Positions 39,481-52,866 are shown, counted from the stretch's first letter. The stretch: 64,000 bases of DNA from Alicyclobacillus acidocaldarius subsp. acidocaldarius Tc-4-1 (GCF_000219875.1 NC_017167.1:972765-1036764); one strand, 5' to 3'. Notes: generated by a model not told the origin, from the letters alone. Program-made: numbers and translations.

Positions 39481-39789
39481 GTGGTCACCGAGGAACAGGT
39501 GCGCACGGTCTTGATGGACGTGCTTGACCCCGAGATCCAGATCGACATCGTCAATTTGGGCATGGTATACGGCATCGACATTCAGGATGGCGGAAAGCGA
39601 GTCAAGGTCACCGTCACCCTGACGACGATGGGTTGCCCATTGTTCGACGACATCAAGGAGCAGATCATCGAGAAGGTGTCCGAACTGGAGGGGGTCGAAG
39701 AGGTTGATGTGGAATTGACCTTCGATCCGCCTTGGGACAAAGAGATGATGTCCGAAGAGGCGAAGCTCGTGTTCAAATACCTGTTTTGA
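39481..39789 (+). CDS. DUF59/MIP18-type Fe-S assembly protein (SufT-like)
   Basis: A 102-residue DUF59 protein. The family helps mature Fe-S proteins and often sits beside suf genes. The signature region DPEIQIDIVNLGMVYGI and the conserved cysteine in TTMGCPLFDD are present. The GTG at 39481 has better spacing from the AAAGGGGGG site than ATG 39475. It lies 155 bases before sufC, separated by the likely suf promoter. Confidence 0.85.
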   Translation: MVTEEQVRTVLMDVLDPEIQIDIVNLGMVYGIDIQDGGKRVKVTVTLTTMGCPLFDDIKEQIIEKVSELEGVEEVDVELTFDPPWDKEMMSEEAKLVFKYLF

Positions 39790-39841
39790 GTTGGAGCGAA
39801 ATCGCGCAGGGCGGGGCGGGAGCCAGCGGCCCTGCGCCGAC

Positions 39842-39897
39842 TTGCTTTTTGCTGTCGTTGTGGTACTCTTGGGATCGAAAGATGACTTCTGAAGTCA
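39842..39897 (+). promoter_or_regulatory. suf promoter candidate and 15-bp palindromic operator
   Basis: TTGCTT (39842-39847) and an extended -10 TGGTACTCT (39861-39869) form a plausible promoter. TGACTTCTGAAGTCA (39883-39897) is a perfect 15-bp palindrome just downstream. It could be an operator, perhaps for the Rrf2 protein encoded at the end of the cluster. Confidence 0.45.
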
Positions 39898-39943
39898 ACA
39901 TTACATTGCCGAGATAGAGGCGCAAAGAGAGAGGTCGGTTCGT

Positions 39944-40729
39944 GTGAGCAAACCAGATTTCGTCGTTCGCGGTCTTCGCGTACAGGTGGAAGGCAAAGAG
40001 ATTCTGAAGGGTGTTGACCTTCATATTCGTGGTGGAGAGATTCACGCCATCATGGGCCCCAACGGGACCGGCAAATCGACGTTGGCTTCGGCCATCATGG
40101 GGCATCCGCATTACGAGGTCACCGCGGGAGAGATCTGGCTCGACGGCCAGAACGTCCTCGAGATGTCGGTGGATGAGCGCGCGCGAGCAGGGCTGTTTCT
40201 CGCGATGCAGTACCCGGCCGAGGTTCCTGGGGTGTCGAACGCGAACTTCATCCGCACGGCGCTGAACGCCCGCCGCGGCGAGGGAAACGAGATTCCGGTA
40301 CTTCAGTTCCACCGCCGCCTGGTGCAGAAGATGAAGGAACTGAGCATCGACCCATCGTTCGCGGAGCGCTACTTGAACGAGGGCTTCTCTGGGGGAGAAA
40401 AGAAGCGGAACGAGATCCTGCAGATGGCCATGCTGGAGCCTCGTATCGCGATTTTGGACGAGATCGACTCGGGTCTCGACATTGACGCGCTGAAAATCGT
40501 CGCGAACGGCGTCAATCAGTTGCGGTCGGACAACATCGGTTTTCTCATCATCACGCACTATCAGCGGCTGCTGAATTATATCGTGCCGGACGTGGTCCAC
40601 GTGATGATGCAGGGCCGCATCGTCAAGTCGGGGGATGCCAAGCTTGCCGAGGAACTTGAGGCCAAAGGATACGATTGGCTGAAACAGGAGCTCGGCATTG
40701 AAGATGAGACTGTCGAAGTGGAAGCCTGA
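39944..40729 (+). CDS. sufC: Fe-S cluster assembly ATPase SufC
   Basis: ABC-type ATPase that drives conformational change of the SufBCD scaffold. The 261-residue protein has Walker [10 protein letters not shown], the SufC-type signature [15 protein letters not shown] and Walker [11 protein letters not shown]. The GTG at 39944 follows AGAGAGAGG. It is first in the sufC-D-S-U-B order typical of Firmicutes. Confidence 0.96.
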   Translation: MSKPDFVVRGLRVQVEGKEILKGVDLHIRGGEIHAIMGPNGTGKSTLASAIMGHPHYEVTAGEIWLDGQNVLEMSVDERARAGLFLAMQYPAEVPGVSNANFIRTALNARRGEGNEIPVLQFHRRLVQKMKELSIDPSFAERYLNEGFSGGEKKRNEILQMAMLEPRIAILDEIDSGLDIDALKIVANGVNQLRSDNIGFLIITHYQRLLNYIVPDVVHVMMQGRIVKSGDAKLAEELEAKGYDWLKQELGIEDETVEVEA

Positions 40730-40744
40730 GGGGGTGACGCAGCC

Positions 40745-43687
<2,943 letters not shown>

Positions 43688-43737
43688 GGGCGAGGCCGCG
43701 AGAGGCGGCCGAAATGGACCATGAGGAGGGATTGGGC

Positions 43738-45135
43738 ATGGCGAAAGTGCTGCCGGACATGGAAGAGTATCAGTATGGATTTCACGATCCCGACATCGCC
43801 GTGGCGAAGCTCGACAAGGGATTGTCGCGAAAGACAGTGGAGCAGATCTCGATGATGAAGAACGAGCCGGGCTGGATGACGGACTTCCGCCTGCGCGCGT
43901 TTGAGATCTTCCAGCAGAAGCCGATGCCGACATGGGGCGGCGATCTCAGCGAGCTGAACTTCGACGACATCACGTACTACGTGAAGCCCACGGAGAAGAA
44001 GGGGCGCTCCTGGGACGAAGTTCCGGAGGAGATCAAGCGGACGTTTGACCGCCTCGGCATCCCGGAGGCAGAACAGAAATTTTTGGCGGGCGTTTCGGCG
44101 CAGTACGAGTCGGAGGTCGTGTACCACTCGATGCGACAGGACCTCGAGAAGATGGGCGTCATCTTCATGGACACGGATAGCGCGCTGCGCGAGTACCCGG
44201 AGCTGTTCAAGGAGTACTTCGGCACCGTGGTGCCGCCTGAGGACAACAAGTTTGCGGCGCTGAACAGCGCGGTGTGGAGCGGCGGCAGCTTCATCTACGT
44301 GCCAAAGGGCGTCCGCTGTGAGATCCCGCTTCAGGCGTATTTCCGCATCAATTCGGAGAACATGGGTCAGTTCGAGCGCACGCTCATCATCTGCGACGAG
44401 GACAGCTTCGTCCACTACGTGGAGGGCTGCACGGCGCCGATTTACAGCACCAACTCGCTGCACAGCGCGGTGGTCGAGATCATCGTGAAGAGCGGGGCGC
44501 GCTGCCGCTACACGACCATTCAGAACTGGGCGCCGAACATCTACAACCTGGTGACGAAGCGCGCCGTGGCGTACCGCAACGCGACGATGGAATGGGTCGA
44601 CGGCAATATTGGATCGAAGCTGACGATGAAGTATCCGTCGGTCTACATGATGGAAGAGGGCGCGAAGGCGATGGTGCTGTCCATCGCGGTGGCCGGCCGC
44701 GGCCAGCATCAGGACGCGGGTGCGAAGGTGGTTCACCTGGCGCCCAATACGACCTCGACCATCGTGTCGAAGTCGATCAGTAAGCACGGCGGCAAGACGA
44801 CGTATCGGGGGCTTGCGAGCTTTGGCCCGAACGCGAAGGGCGCCAAGGCGAACATCAAGTGTGATACGCTGATCCTCGACGACAACTCGACGTCGGACAC
44901 CATTCCGTACAATGAGATCATGAACGACGACGTGACGCTTGAGCACGAGGCGTCGGTGTCGAAGGTGAGCGAGGAGCAGCTCTTCTACCTGATGAGCCGC
45001 GGCATTCCGGAGGAAGAGGCGACGCGCATGATCGTCATGGGCTTCATCGAGCCGTTCACGCGCGAACTGCCGATGGAGTACGCTGTGGAGATGAACCGGC
45101 TCATTAAACTGGAGATGGAAGGTTCGATCGGCTGA
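43738..45135 (+). CDS. sufB: Fe-S cluster scaffold SufB
   Basis: Main scaffold where nascent clusters form. The 465-residue sequence is strongly conserved in type, with [21 protein letters not shown] (cysteine), [17 protein letters not shown] and [19 protein letters not shown] 43738 follows GAGGAGGGA. Longer upstream starts in this frame run back into sufU and are rejected. Confidence 0.96.
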   Translation: MAKVLPDMEEYQYGFHDPDIAVAKLDKGLSRKTVEQISMMKNEPGWMTDFRLRAFEIFQQKPMPTWGGDLSELNFDDITYYVKPTEKKGRSWDEVPEEIKRTFDRLGIPEAEQKFLAGVSAQYESEVVYHSMRQDLEKMGVIFMDTDSALREYPELFKEYFGTVVPPEDNKFAALNSAVWSGGSFIYVPKGVRCEIPLQAYFRINSENMGQFERTLIICDEDSFVHYVEGCTAPIYSTNSLHSAVVEIIVKSGARCRYTTIQNWAPNIYNLVTKRAVAYRNATMEWVDGNIGSKLTMKYPSVYMMEEGAKAMVLSIAVAGRGQHQDAGAKVVHLAPNTTSTIVSKSISKHGGKTTYRGLASFGPNAKGAKANIKCDTLILDDNSTSDTIPYNEIMNDDVTLEHEASVSKVSEEQLFYLMSRGIPEEEATRMIVMGFIEPFTRELPMEYAVEMNRLIKLEMEGSIG

Positions 45136-45446
45136 TGGCTTGGATCAAGGTGGCGAACGTCTCCGAGATCGGCGTGGGAGAGATGAAGCGCGTCGAGCTG
45201 CCCTACGACGACGTCGCCATTTACCACGCCGAGGATGGATTTTACGCGACGTCGGACGTGTGCACACATGCTGCTCAGTCGCTCACGGAGGGCCGACTGG
45301 AAGGACACATTGTGCACTGCCCGCGTCACGGAGGAAAGTTCGACATTCGCACGGGAGAGCCGAAGGCATTCCCGTGCGTGATTCCGCTGCAGACGTATCC
45401 GGTGGAGGTGCGCGGCGGAGAAGTGTGGATCGACGATGAAAGCTGA
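45135..45446 (+). CDS. Rieske-type 2Fe-2S ferredoxin
   Basis: A 103-residue stand-alone Rieske protein. The cluster ligands are CTH (residues 38-40 approx.) and CPRHGGKFD. Its ATG overlaps the sufB stop (TGATG), tying its production to SufB. It could donate electrons to assembly, or be a sensor or early client; neither can be decided from sequence. Related non-heme dioxygenase ferredoxins are normally found with their oxygenase, and none is present here. Confidence 0.9.
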   Translation: MAWIKVANVSEIGVGEMKRVELPYDDVAIYHAEDGFYATSDVCTHAAQSLTEGRLEGHIVHCPRHGGKFDIRTGEPKAFPCVIPLQTYPVEVRGGEVWIDDES

Positions 45447-45496
45447 TCCGTCCGTCGATTCCGCCCTCCGCGCTCGACGCGGAACGGAGGGATAAC

Positions 45497-45931
45497 TTGA
45501 AGATTTCGAGCCGTACGGAATACGGACTCCGGGCCATGGTGGCGCTTGCCAGAATGGCGGGGCATGAGCGGCCCGTGCCGCTCCGGGCCATTGCAGAGGC
45601 GGAATCCATTCCGGAGCCGTTCCTAGATCAGATCATGGCGAAGTTGCGCCGGGCGAATCTGGTGACCAGTGTTCGCGGCGTGAATGGTGGGTATCATCTG
45701 AGTCGGCCGGCGGAGGAGATCTCGGTTGGAGAGCTCGTTCGGGTGCTGGAAGGGTCGCTCGCGCCCATCGCTTGTGTCGACGACGCCGACCCCGACAGCG
45801 CGTCCTGCGATTTGTACGCTGGCTGCCACGCGAGGAGTGTGTGGGTGCGGGTGACCAAGGCCATCGCGCGAGCGCTGGACCAGCTTTCGCTCGCCGACGT
45901 CATGCACGACGATGTGCCGCTTCAGGTGTAG
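45497..45931 (+). CDS. Rrf2-family transcriptional regulator
   Basis: A 144-residue Rrf2/IscR-type regulator with the winged helix SRTEYGLRAMVAL and GGYHLSRPAEEI. Three C-terminal cysteines (ACVDDADPDSASCDLYAGC) are spaced to hold an Fe-S cluster. The TTG start follows GGAACGGAGGG. Its place at the end of the suf cluster suggests feedback control of Fe-S assembly, like IscR (inference). CymR- or NsrR-like roles remain possible. Confidence 0.88.
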   Translation: MKISSRTEYGLRAMVALARMAGHERPVPLRAIAEAESIPEPFLDQIMAKLRRANLVTSVRGVNGGYHLSRPAEEISVGELVRVLEGSLAPIACVDDADPDSASCDLYAGCHARSVWVRVTKAIARALDQLSLADVMHDDVPLQV

Positions 45932-45950
45932 AAGCGGCACATCGTCGTTT
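45906..45950. terminator. Strong bidirectional terminator of the suf cluster
   Basis: A perfect 18-bp inverted repeat (ACGACGATGTGCCGCTTC and its complement) with a 7-base loop spans the Rrf2 stop codon. TTT and T-rich sequence follow. It also lies just past the end of a convergent minus-strand gene. Confidence 0.85.
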
Positions 45951-45956
45951 CTGCGT

Positions 45957-46238
45957 TTAATTCGTAAACCCGAGATCGAGTTTGGGCAACTGCTGGATTT
46001 GTTCGACGGCCTTGTCTCGCTCGTGGCACGCGTCCAGATATGCAAGGTAAACCTGTTTGATGGACGGGTGTTTGTGGAGGATAACAGGATCGACCAGCAA
46101 GTGGTGTTCGTCTGCGTCATACGAAATGTGGTTGCTGGGATTGTATCCGCAGTCGCGCATTTCGTTGAGCAACGCCGCCAGCGTGTCCTTCACCCGGAAA
46201 TGGGCATTGGACCATGCGTCTGAGCGGTAGACCTCCAT
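45957..46238 (-). CDS. Hypothetical protein, helical, His-rich segment
   Basis: A 93-residue soluble protein (VKDTLAALLNEMRDCGYNP, DADEHHLLVDPVILHKHPS). ATG 46238 has AGGGGGG upstream. It may be one of the small Bacillus-type proteins of unknown function; no family was recognised. It converges with the suf cluster. Confidence 0.55.
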   Translation of the reverse strand: MEVYRSDAWSNAHFRVKDTLAALLNEMRDCGYNPSNHISYDADEHHLLVDPVILHKHPSIKQVYLAYLDACHERDKAVEQIQQLPKLDLGFTN

Positions 46239-46452
46239 TTCCGCAGCCCCCCTTCATGCCGTCTTCCCGTGTAAATAGGCCATCTTATCACCAGTATACT
46301 GCGCCGGACGGCAATCCGCCAGTTTTTCCATGGCACGAGGGGCAGGTCAAGAAGGTCGGTGCGCGACGGTCCGCCTTCACCGGGCGGTGCGCAGGCGGGT
46401 GTGCAAGACGCGCGGCACGAGAGGAGTGAGCGCCGCGCCGCCTTGTGCGCGT

Positions 46453-46533
46453 TTAGATGCTCCGGGGGATGAAGGTCTCAATGCCGACGACGACGACGGC
46501 CACCCAAAACAGCACCCAGAAAAAAGTCCGCAA
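46453..46533 (-). CDS. 26-residue membrane micro-protein
   Basis: A TTG start nine bases after AGAGGAGG encodes 26 residues, mostly one hydrophobic helix (FFWVLFWVAVVVVGIE) with charged ends. The strong ribosome-binding site supports translation. Short single-helix proteins often modulate membrane enzymes; nothing more can be said. Confidence 0.4.
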   Translation of the reverse strand: MRTFFWVLFWVAVVVVGIETFIPRSI

Positions 46534-46687
46534 TGGAATGCGCCTCCTCTGCTTGTCATCGGACCAAACTACGGGTATTGTAGCAAATCGGATGGGCAAG
46601 TTCATCCCGCGCCCAACTGGCGTGGGGTGAAGATGGTTCGGCACCCGGCGGCCTGCGCAGCCGAGCCGGGGATTGGGGGCATGTGCA

Positions 46688-47077
46688 ATGGCCAAACGGA
46701 AACCCTTGAAACGGCGGGATGACGACGGGCTCGACAAGCCCGCCTATGCGCGGGGCGAATCCACGCCTCAACGCCAGGAGGAACAAGATACGCCCAAACG
46801 TTCGACGGTGCAGTTGGAGGAGGCCCTCAAGGGCGACGTGGCGGAAAAGCTCCTCGCGCTGAGGGCCTCGCTGGAGCCGAAGGAATCGAACGAGGGGGCG
46901 CTTCGAAGACCTGAACGTCTTTCGGCAAGGAAGGCCGATGAAAGACGTGCGGAGGCGGACGTGGAGGAGGAGTTGTCCTTCGAAGAGCTGCTCAATCCGC
47001 GTGACGACAGTGAGTCCTTTGCGGCGCTGTTGGAGCAATCGAAACTCGATTGGCGCTTCTTCAAGGGCGACGACTGA
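46688..47077 (+). CDS. YqkK/DUF3886-like small protein
   Basis: A 129-residue, highly charged protein. The pattern LKGDVAEKLLALRASL followed by a basic stretch and FEELL..SKLDWRFFK at the C-terminus resembles DUF3886 (YqkK). Its middle is low complexity. Start ATG 46688 has a GGGGG site. The function of the family is unknown. Confidence 0.6.
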   Translation: MAKRKPLKRRDDDGLDKPAYARGESTPQRQEEQDTPKRSTVQLEEALKGDVAEKLLALRASLEPKESNEGALRRPERLSARKADERRAEADVEEELSFEELLNPRDDSESFAALLEQSKLDWRFFKGDD

Positions 47078-47093
47078 GAAGGGATTGTGACTC

Positions 47094-47969
47094 ATGTTGG
47101 AGGCGTCTTACGTTTCGCTCGCCTCGGCCGCGTTTCGAGCCGCACGCGCGGCGGGCGATCACATGATCAGGCGCTATCGGACCGAGTTGGTGGTGGAGAC
47201 GAAATCGTCGCTGGCTGATGTGGTGACCGACGTCGATCGCGCCTGCGAGGAGGCGATCCGCCATACACTCTCCGACGCGTTTCCCCATCATCGCATTCTG
47301 GGGGAAGAGGGCGTCCGCCCCGGGCGGGAAGCGGCGGTCGAAGCCCTGGCGGACTGTCTCGACTGTCCGGACCTCTGGATTGTAGATCCGCTGGACGGCA
47401 CCACGAATTTCGTCCACCAACTGCCCCTGAGCGTGGTCTCCATCGCGTATGCGCGCGATGGAGAGGTGCGCGTCGGCGTCGTCCTGGATCCGTATCGAGG
47501 CGAGTGGTTTTACGCGCTCCGCGGCCAAGGCGCGTATGCCGCGGGCCATCGCGACGTGGAGGCTTGGCTCGCCGCGCCGTCCGAGGATTGGCCGGGCAAA
47601 CGCATGCGCGTGTCCGGCGTGTGCGATTTGCGGCGCGCGGTCATGGCGACGGGGCTCCCCGTTCGGCACCGCGATCGAACGCGTGTGATGCAACGAGCCG
47701 CAGACGTGATCGCCGAAGTCAAGAGCCTGCGAACGCTTGGAGCAGCCGCGTTGCACCTGGCTTACGTGGCCGCCGGGCGCATCGATGTCTTCTGGGAGTT
47801 CGATCTCAACGCCTGGGACATTGCGGCCGGGGCGCTTTTGGTTCAGGAGGCGGGCGGTGTTATCCAGTCGATGGAAGGCGAGCCCTATTCGCTCCGCGTG
47901 CGGGACGTGTGCGCGGGGTCCGATGGCGAGATGCTCCGGGCGCTCGGGGCTCGTCTTGTTTCGGAATAA
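47094..47969 (+). CDS. Inositol monophosphatase family phosphatase
   Basis: A magnesium-dependent sugar-phosphate phosphatase (SuhB/IMPase type), 291 residues. The metal-binding motifs are ILGEEG, WIVDPLDGTTNFVH and WDIAAGALLVQEAGG. The substrate could be inositol-phosphate, a sugar phosphate or a nucleotide (3',5'-bisphosphate). It starts 17 bases after the DUF3886-like gene. Confidence 0.9.
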   Translation: MLEASYVSLASAAFRAARAAGDHMIRRYRTELVVETKSSLADVVTDVDRACEEAIRHTLSDAFPHHRILGEEGVRPGREAAVEALADCLDCPDLWIVDPLDGTTNFVHQLPLSVVSIAYARDGEVRVGVVLDPYRGEWFYALRGQGAYAAGHRDVEAWLAAPSEDWPGKRMRVSGVCDLRRAVMATGLPVRHRDRTRVMQRAADVIAEVKSLRTLGAAALHLAYVAAGRIDVFWEFDLNAWDIAAGALLVQEAGGVIQSMEGEPYSLRVRDVCAGSDGEMLRALGARLVSE

Positions 47970-48008
47970 CCCAAGGCCATCAGTCGTGCCAAGGATGGGG
48001 ATGAGGGG

Positions 48009-49514
48009 ATGGACATCAAGGAGCGCGCGAGGGCGCGCGTCGAAGAGATAGGAGCGTTGCCGGTGTACCGCGATCGCCATCTGACGCTGCTCACGGACCT
48101 ATATCAATTGACGATGATGTACGGCCACTTTCGGGCCGGCCGCCACGAGACCCGCGTGGTGTTTGACCTCTTCTACCGGAAGAATCCTTGCGGCAACGGC
48201 TACGTGATTGCGGCGGGCCTCGAACAGGTGGTGTGGTACATCCACAACCTCCGCTTTTCAGAGGACGATCTCGCCTATTTGCGGTCGCTCGGCATGTTCT
48301 CCGAGGACTTTCTTTCCTATTTGCGCCATTTTAGATTCCGCGGCGACGTGTACGCGGTCCCGGAGGGCACGGTGGTCTTTCCGAACGAGCCGCTGTTGCG
48401 CGTGGAGGGGCCTATCGCGGAGGTTCAGCTGATTGAGTCGGCGGTCCTTGCGTTCATCAACCATCAGAGCCTCATCGCGACGAAGGCGCGGCGGATCGTC
48501 GAGGCGGCGAGGACGAACGTCAGGCACCCTGGGAGCACCGTGATTGAGATGGGGCTCAGGCGGTCGCAGAATGCGGACGCGGCCATTTTCGGCGCGCGCG
48601 CGGCGTTCATCGGGGGCTGCGTGGCGACCAGCAACGTGCTGGCGGCGCAGGCCTACGATATCCCGGTGGCGGGCACACAGGCGCACAGTTGGATTCAGAG
48701 CTTCCCCAGCGAGTACGAGGCGTTTCAGGCGTACCGCGCCGCATTCCCGGACAACACCGTCCTGCTCGTCGACACGTACGACGTATTGAGGAGCGGCGTT
48801 CCAAACGCCATCCGCGTCGGTCTGGAGATGAAGGCGGCGGGTCAATCCCTCAAGGCCATTCGAATTGACAGCGGCGATCTTGCGTATTTGTCCAAGCGGG
48901 CGCGCCAGATGTTGAACGACGCAGGGCTTGCGGATGTGCAGATCATCGCGTCGAGCGATCTCGACGAGTACACCATTCGCGATCTTCTGACGCAAGGGGC
49001 CGAGATCGACGCCTGGGGCGTGGGCACGCGGCTCATCACGAGCGAAGACTGTCCGTCGCTCGGCTGCGTGTACAAGCTCGTCGCGCAGCAGTTTGGCGAT
49101 CGCATGGAGCCGAGGATCAAGATCTCAGAAAACCCCAATAAGATCACAAACCCTGGGAAGAAGAAGGTGCTGCGCTTGTACGTGAACGGATCGGCCACGG
49201 CGGACCTCATCGCGCTCGACGAAGAGGTGTACGATCCGGCCGAACCGCTCGAACTGTTCCATCCGATTCACACATACAAGCGCAAAGTGGTGCAGAACTA
49301 CGAGGTGGAGGAACTGCTTCGCCCGGTCTTTGTCGGTGGCGAGCTGGTCTACGAGCTCCCGACGGTGCAGGAGATCCAGGCGCGCGTGGAGGAGCAGCTC
49401 TCCGCGTTCTCGTCGGAGGTCAGGCGACATCTGAATCCGCACGAGTACCACGTGGACCTGTCCAAGCCGCTCTGGGATTTGAAGCAGCGGCTGTTGCACG
49501 AATGGCGGCGATAG
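48009..49514 (+). CDS. pncB: Nicotinate phosphoribosyltransferase
   Basis: Salvages nicotinic acid into NAD synthesis by forming nicotinate mononucleotide with PRPP and ATP. It has 501 residues. Visible are [15 protein letters not shown] at the N-terminus, the [12 protein letters not shown] segment, the catalytic-histidine region [11 protein letters not shown] and [13 protein letters not shown]. Its length matches the Bacillus-type enzyme. ATG 48009 follows GGGGATGAGGGG. Confidence 0.94.
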   Translation: MDIKERARARVEEIGALPVYRDRHLTLLTDLYQLTMMYGHFRAGRHETRVVFDLFYRKNPCGNGYVIAAGLEQVVWYIHNLRFSEDDLAYLRSLGMFSEDFLSYLRHFRFRGDVYAVPEGTVVFPNEPLLRVEGPIAEVQLIESAVLAFINHQSLIATKARRIVEAARTNVRHPGSTVIEMGLRRSQNADAAIFGARAAFIGGCVATSNVLAAQAYDIPVAGTQAHSWIQSFPSEYEAFQAYRAAFPDNTVLLVDTYDVLRSGVPNAIRVGLEMKAAGQSLKAIRIDSGDLAYLSKRARQMLNDAGLADVQIIASSDLDEYTIRDLLTQGAEIDAWGVGTRLITSEDCPSLGCVYKLVAQQFGDRMEPRIKISENPNKITNPGKKKVLRLYVNGSATADLIALDEEVYDPAEPLELFHPIHTYKRKVVQNYEVEELLRPVFVGGELVYELPTVQEIQARVEEQLSAFSSEVRRHLNPHEYHVDLSKPLWDLKQRLLHEWRR

Positions 49515-49575
49515 GACACGTGAAGCGTGCCCTGCGCCGGGCGTTCGGGTATCATGGAGACGAGGGGGCGAGCGT

Positions 49576-50550
49576 ATGGAGGTCGTCAAAATTACGCCGC
49601 GCGGCTACTGTTACGGCGTGGTCGATGCGATGGTGATCGCCAAGCGGGCGGCCGAAGACAAGCGCCTGCCGCGGCCCATCTACATCCTGGGCATGATTGT
49701 ACACAACCAGCATGTGGTGGACGCGTTTGCGCGCGAAGGCGTGATCACCTTGGACGGCGCGGATCGCCTGTCGCTGCTCGAGAAGATTGATCATGGGACG
49801 GTGATCTTCACCGCGCACGGCGTGTCCCCAGAAGTCAAGCGGAGGGCGCGGGAGAAGGGCCTGACGGTGCTCGACGCGACTTGCCCAGACGTCAACCGAA
49901 CGCACGAGCTGATCCGGGAAAAAGTAGCGCAAGGGTACGAAATTGTCTACATTGGGCGGCGGGGTCATCCCGAACCGGAAGGAGCGATGGGGGTCGCGCC
50001 AGGGCACGTGCACCTCGTGGAAAACAAGGAAGACATTGAAGCGCTGTCGCTTCAGACGGATCGGATTGTGGTGACCAATCAGACCACCATGAGCCAGTGG
50101 GACACGCGCGAGCTCACGGAGATGGTGTGCCGCAAATACCCCACGGCCGAGGTGCACAACGAGATCTGCCTTGCGACGCAGTTGCGACAACAGGCGGTTG
50201 CGGAACAGGCAGGGCAGGCCGACGTGTGCATTGTCGTCGGGGATCCACGCAGCAACAACTCCAACCGCTTGGCCCAGGTCGCGGAGGAGATTGCCGGGGT
50301 GAAGGCGTACCGCGTGGCGGACGTGACCGAGATCAACCCCGAGTGGCTGATGAACGCCAAGCGGGTAGCGGTGACCTCCGGTGCGAGTACGCCGACCGCC
50401 GTGACGAAAGAAGTCGTGGACTACCTGGAGCAGTTCGATCCGGCCGATCCCTCGACGCATCGTCCGAAGCGCACGCTCGACCCGAATCGCATTCTGCCTG
50501 TGTTGCGAAACGAACGCGTTCGCCAGGGCGTGGAGCGGGAGGCGACATGA
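49576..50550 (+). CDS. ispH: 4-hydroxy-3-methylbut-2-enyl diphosphate reductase
   Basis: Last step of the MEP isoprenoid pathway, giving IPP and DMAPP through a 4Fe-4S enzyme. The 324-residue protein has its three cluster cysteines in [16 protein letters not shown] and NEICLATQ, plus catalytic-glutamate and His regions ([17 protein letters not shown]). It may supply precursors for the terpene enzyme at 20 kb. The stop overlaps a small membrane-protein start. Confidence 0.95.
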   Translation: MEVVKITPRGYCYGVVDAMVIAKRAAEDKRLPRPIYILGMIVHNQHVVDAFAREGVITLDGADRLSLLEKIDHGTVIFTAHGVSPEVKRRAREKGLTVLDATCPDVNRTHELIREKVAQGYEIVYIGRRGHPEPEGAMGVAPGHVHLVENKEDIEALSLQTDRIVVTNQTTMSQWDTRELTEMVCRKYPTAEVHNEICLATQLRQQAVAEQAGQADVCIVVGDPRSNNSNRLAQVAEEIAGVKAYRVADVTEINPEWLMNAKRVAVTSGASTPTAVTKEVVDYLEQFDPADPSTHRPKRTLDPNRILPVLRNERVRQGVEREAT

Positions 50551-50770
50551 CCCGTTGGCTTTGGGGAGTGGCGGTGGCGTGCCTGGTCGTGTCGATAGGG
50601 CTGTGGGCGTGGCGGCTGCGCGTGCCGAAAGGTGCGCGCGGCCGTGGATTTCTCACGTTCTTCACATGGCTTTGCTGGTTGGGGTTTTGTCGCTCGCCGG
50701 CTACGGCGTGGGATTTGTGGCGGGGGATCGCGGTATCAACCTGCTTCACGTCCTGCACATTTCCCGCTAA
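50547..50770 (+). pseudogene. Small two-helix membrane protein, possibly frameshifted
   Basis: ATG 50547 overlaps the ispH stop. The first 36 or so residues include a membrane helix (WLWGVAVACLVVSIGLWAW). The frame as written continues in a cysteine-rich, unlikely tail to 50888. One extra base near 50649-50651 would instead give GFSHVLHMALLVGVLSLAGY and a second helix, ending at 50770 with 74 residues. Evidence for the shift is weaker than for the other three frameshifted genes. Confidence 0.4.
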
Positions 50771-51233
50771 TGTCGAGTATGGGCGAGGGGAGCGGTGGGC
50801 GTGTCGGAAAACGTATCATGCGGTGTGCAGTTTTTTTCGGCGATGTGTGAAGGAGCTCAAAGGTTCGTTGGGCGCAATTTCGGGATAGCGCTTTCATTTC
50901 GACAAGAATCGAAAAAATTTTGCGCAGAGGGAATCTCGAGGTTCGACTAACGGACACAGGGTGATATAATAGCTCCGAGGCGGCGCGGAATTGAAAGAAA
51001 ACTTTACATATTTAAAATGGGAGGTGAATTGGGGGGATTGCACGACGGCGTGCGAGAGGTTCGTCGCGCAGGGCGCAAAGGCATGGCTCAAGGTGTTTGA
51101 AATGGGGTTTTTGCATCGAATTTTCACATTTGATCAACAAAATGCGCCATGCGTGGGACAAGAGCGGAGGATGAGCTGAGGAGCGCCGCAGAGATTTCGG
51201 AGCCCAGACATTACGACGTTAGGGGGATGCTTT
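50771..51233 (+). promoter_or_regulatory. Intergenic region with promoter and long leader for the permease
   Basis: A TATAAT -10 (50965-50970) lies 17 bases after TTCGAC (50942-50947), an acceptable promoter. The leader to the permease start is about 260 bases and AT-richer than the genome. No T-box sequence or known riboswitch was recognised. Short open frames (from 50991 and from about 51030) lack convincing start signals. Confidence 0.45.
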
Positions 51234-52823
51234 TTGCAGCAAGGCAAACTTCGAAAACAACTCTCTCTGATGGATCTCACGTTCGTCGGATTGGGGTCCA
51301 TTATCGGGTCCGGGTGGCTGTTCGCGTCCGCGAGAGTCGCTTCTACTGCAGGGCCCGGCGGAACGCTGAGCTGGCTCATCGGCGCAATTGCGGTCATCCT
51401 GTTGGGCCTGGTCTACGCGGAATTGGGCGGTTCCATTCCGCGCGCGGGCGGTTCCGTGCGCTACCCGCTGTATTCGCACGGGCCCCTCATTGGGTATTTG
51501 CTCGGGTTTGCGTCGCTCGTCGCGTTTTCCAGCGTTGCAGGCATTGAGGTGGAGGCAGCTCGCCAGTACGCGACGGCCTGGTGGCCTCAGCTCACCCAGC
51601 CTCAGAGCAGCAATCCGACAGTGCTCGGATGGTTTGTGCAGCTGGCGCTTCTCGCGATCTTCTTCGCCATCAACTACTTCGGCGTCAAGCTTTTCGGGAA
51701 GACGAACACCATCATCACGGCGTTCAAGTTTATTGTGCCGGTCATCACGGTCATCACCCTCCTCACGCAGTTCAAGGGCGTGAACTTCCATTCGCACGGT
51801 TTTGCGCCTTTCGGATTCTCGGGCATTGAGGCGGCGGTTTCCACGTCCGGTATCATCTTTGCGTATCTCGGGTTCCAGCAGTCGGTGGGCTTTGCGTCCG
51901 AAGCTCGCCGTCCGCAGCGCGACGTGCCCATGGCGATTATCCTGGCCGTCGTGTTGTCGGCCGCCCTCTACGAGCTGTTGCAAATCGCGTTCCTCGGCGC
52001 TGTGCCTGCGGATAAGATTGCGCAGGGCTGGGCGAATGTCGACAACGTGTTCAAGCTGCCGTTCCATGACATTGCGGTGGTCCTTGGCTTTACGTGGCTT
52101 GCGTGGCTCATCCTGTTTGACGCCTTCATCTCGCCCTCGGGCACGGCGAATATCTACCTGTCCGCAACCACGCGCGTCATCTTCGGTTGGGCGCGCAACC
52201 GGACGTTCTTCAAGGTCTTTGGCAGCGTCGACGAAAAGACGGGCGTTCCCCACGCTGCGCTGTGGTTGGCATTCGTCATGGCGATTTTCTGGACGCTGCC
52301 GTTCCCGTCTTGGGGCGCGATGGTCAACGTCGTCTCTGCCGCTACCGTTGTAACGTACGTCGTAGGTCCGGTTTCCGCGCACGCGTTTCGTCGGACGGCG
52401 CCGGATTTGGAGCGCCCGTTCATGCTGAAGGGTATGTCCGTGATTGGTCCGCTGTCCTTTATCGTCGCTTCGCTCATCGTGTACTGGACCGGCTGGAGCA
52501 CGGATTCTTGGCTCCTCGGCTGCATGCTGGTGATGTTTGTGCTGTACGTCATCTTCCAGCGCTTCGTGCCGAAGGACGTGGTGAGCTTTGGCGATCAGCT
52601 GCGCGCCAGCTGGTGGCTCGTGGCGTACTTCGTCGTCATGATTTTGCTCTCCTATCTCGGGACGTTCGGAGGAATCAAAGCTATTCCGTCTCCTTGGGAT
52701 CAAATCATCGTCGTGGTGGTGTCCATCGCGCTCTACTACTGGGGTGTGAACTCGGCGCTGCCGAAGCCGGTGTTTGACGATGATCAGGTCGCGGAAGAGG
52801 ACATCAATGCGGCTGTGATTTGA
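51234..52823 (+). CDS. APC-family amino acid permease
   Basis: A 529-residue transporter with about 12-14 membrane helices. The APC consensus [19 protein letters not shown] in the first helix and the [14 protein letters not shown] loop identify the superfamily. Substrate is likely an amino acid or amine, unspecified. The TTG start follows AGGGGG at eight bases. It has its own promoter, a long leader and a terminator. Confidence 0.9.
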   Translation: MQQGKLRKQLSLMDLTFVGLGSIIGSGWLFASARVASTAGPGGTLSWLIGAIAVILLGLVYAELGGSIPRAGGSVRYPLYSHGPLIGYLLGFASLVAFSSVAGIEVEAARQYATAWWPQLTQPQSSNPTVLGWFVQLALLAIFFAINYFGVKLFGKTNTIITAFKFIVPVITVITLLTQFKGVNFHSHGFAPFGFSGIEAAVSTSGIIFAYLGFQQSVGFASEARRPQRDVPMAIILAVVLSAALYELLQIAFLGAVPADKIAQGWANVDNVFKLPFHDIAVVLGFTWLAWLILFDAFISPSGTANIYLSATTRVIFGWARNRTFFKVFGSVDEKTGVPHAALWLAFVMAIFWTLPFPSWGAMVNVVSAATVVTYVVGPVSAHAFRRTAPDLERPFMLKGMSVIGPLSFIVASLIVYWTGWSTDSWLLGCMLVMFVLYVIFQRFVPKDVVSFGDQLRASWWLVAYFVVMILLSYLGTFGGIKAIPSPWDQIIVVVVSIALYYWGVNSALPKPVFDDDQVAEEDINAAVI

Positions 52824-52836
52824 GACGGATCTGTGG

Positions 52837-52866
52837 GCTCGGCCGATCTTTGTATCGGTCGAGCTT
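52837..52866 (+). terminator. Rho-independent terminator after the permease
   Basis: GCTCGGCCGA and TCGGTCGAGC pair (one G-T) around an 8-base loop, followed by six Ts. Confidence 0.85.

Noticed and set aside
46256-46429. Plus-strand 57-codon ORF (starts MPSSRVNRPSYHQY)
   Set aside because: No ribosome site; overlaps the promoter region of a minus-strand gene. Kept only as a note.
50991-51179. 62-codon ORF in the permease leader
   Set aside because: TTG start without a ribosome site; a structured leader is the simpler reading.
50971-51233. T-box or known riboswitch in the permease leader
   Set aside because: The T-box consensus AGGGTGGNACCGCG and known aptamer cores were not found by eye.
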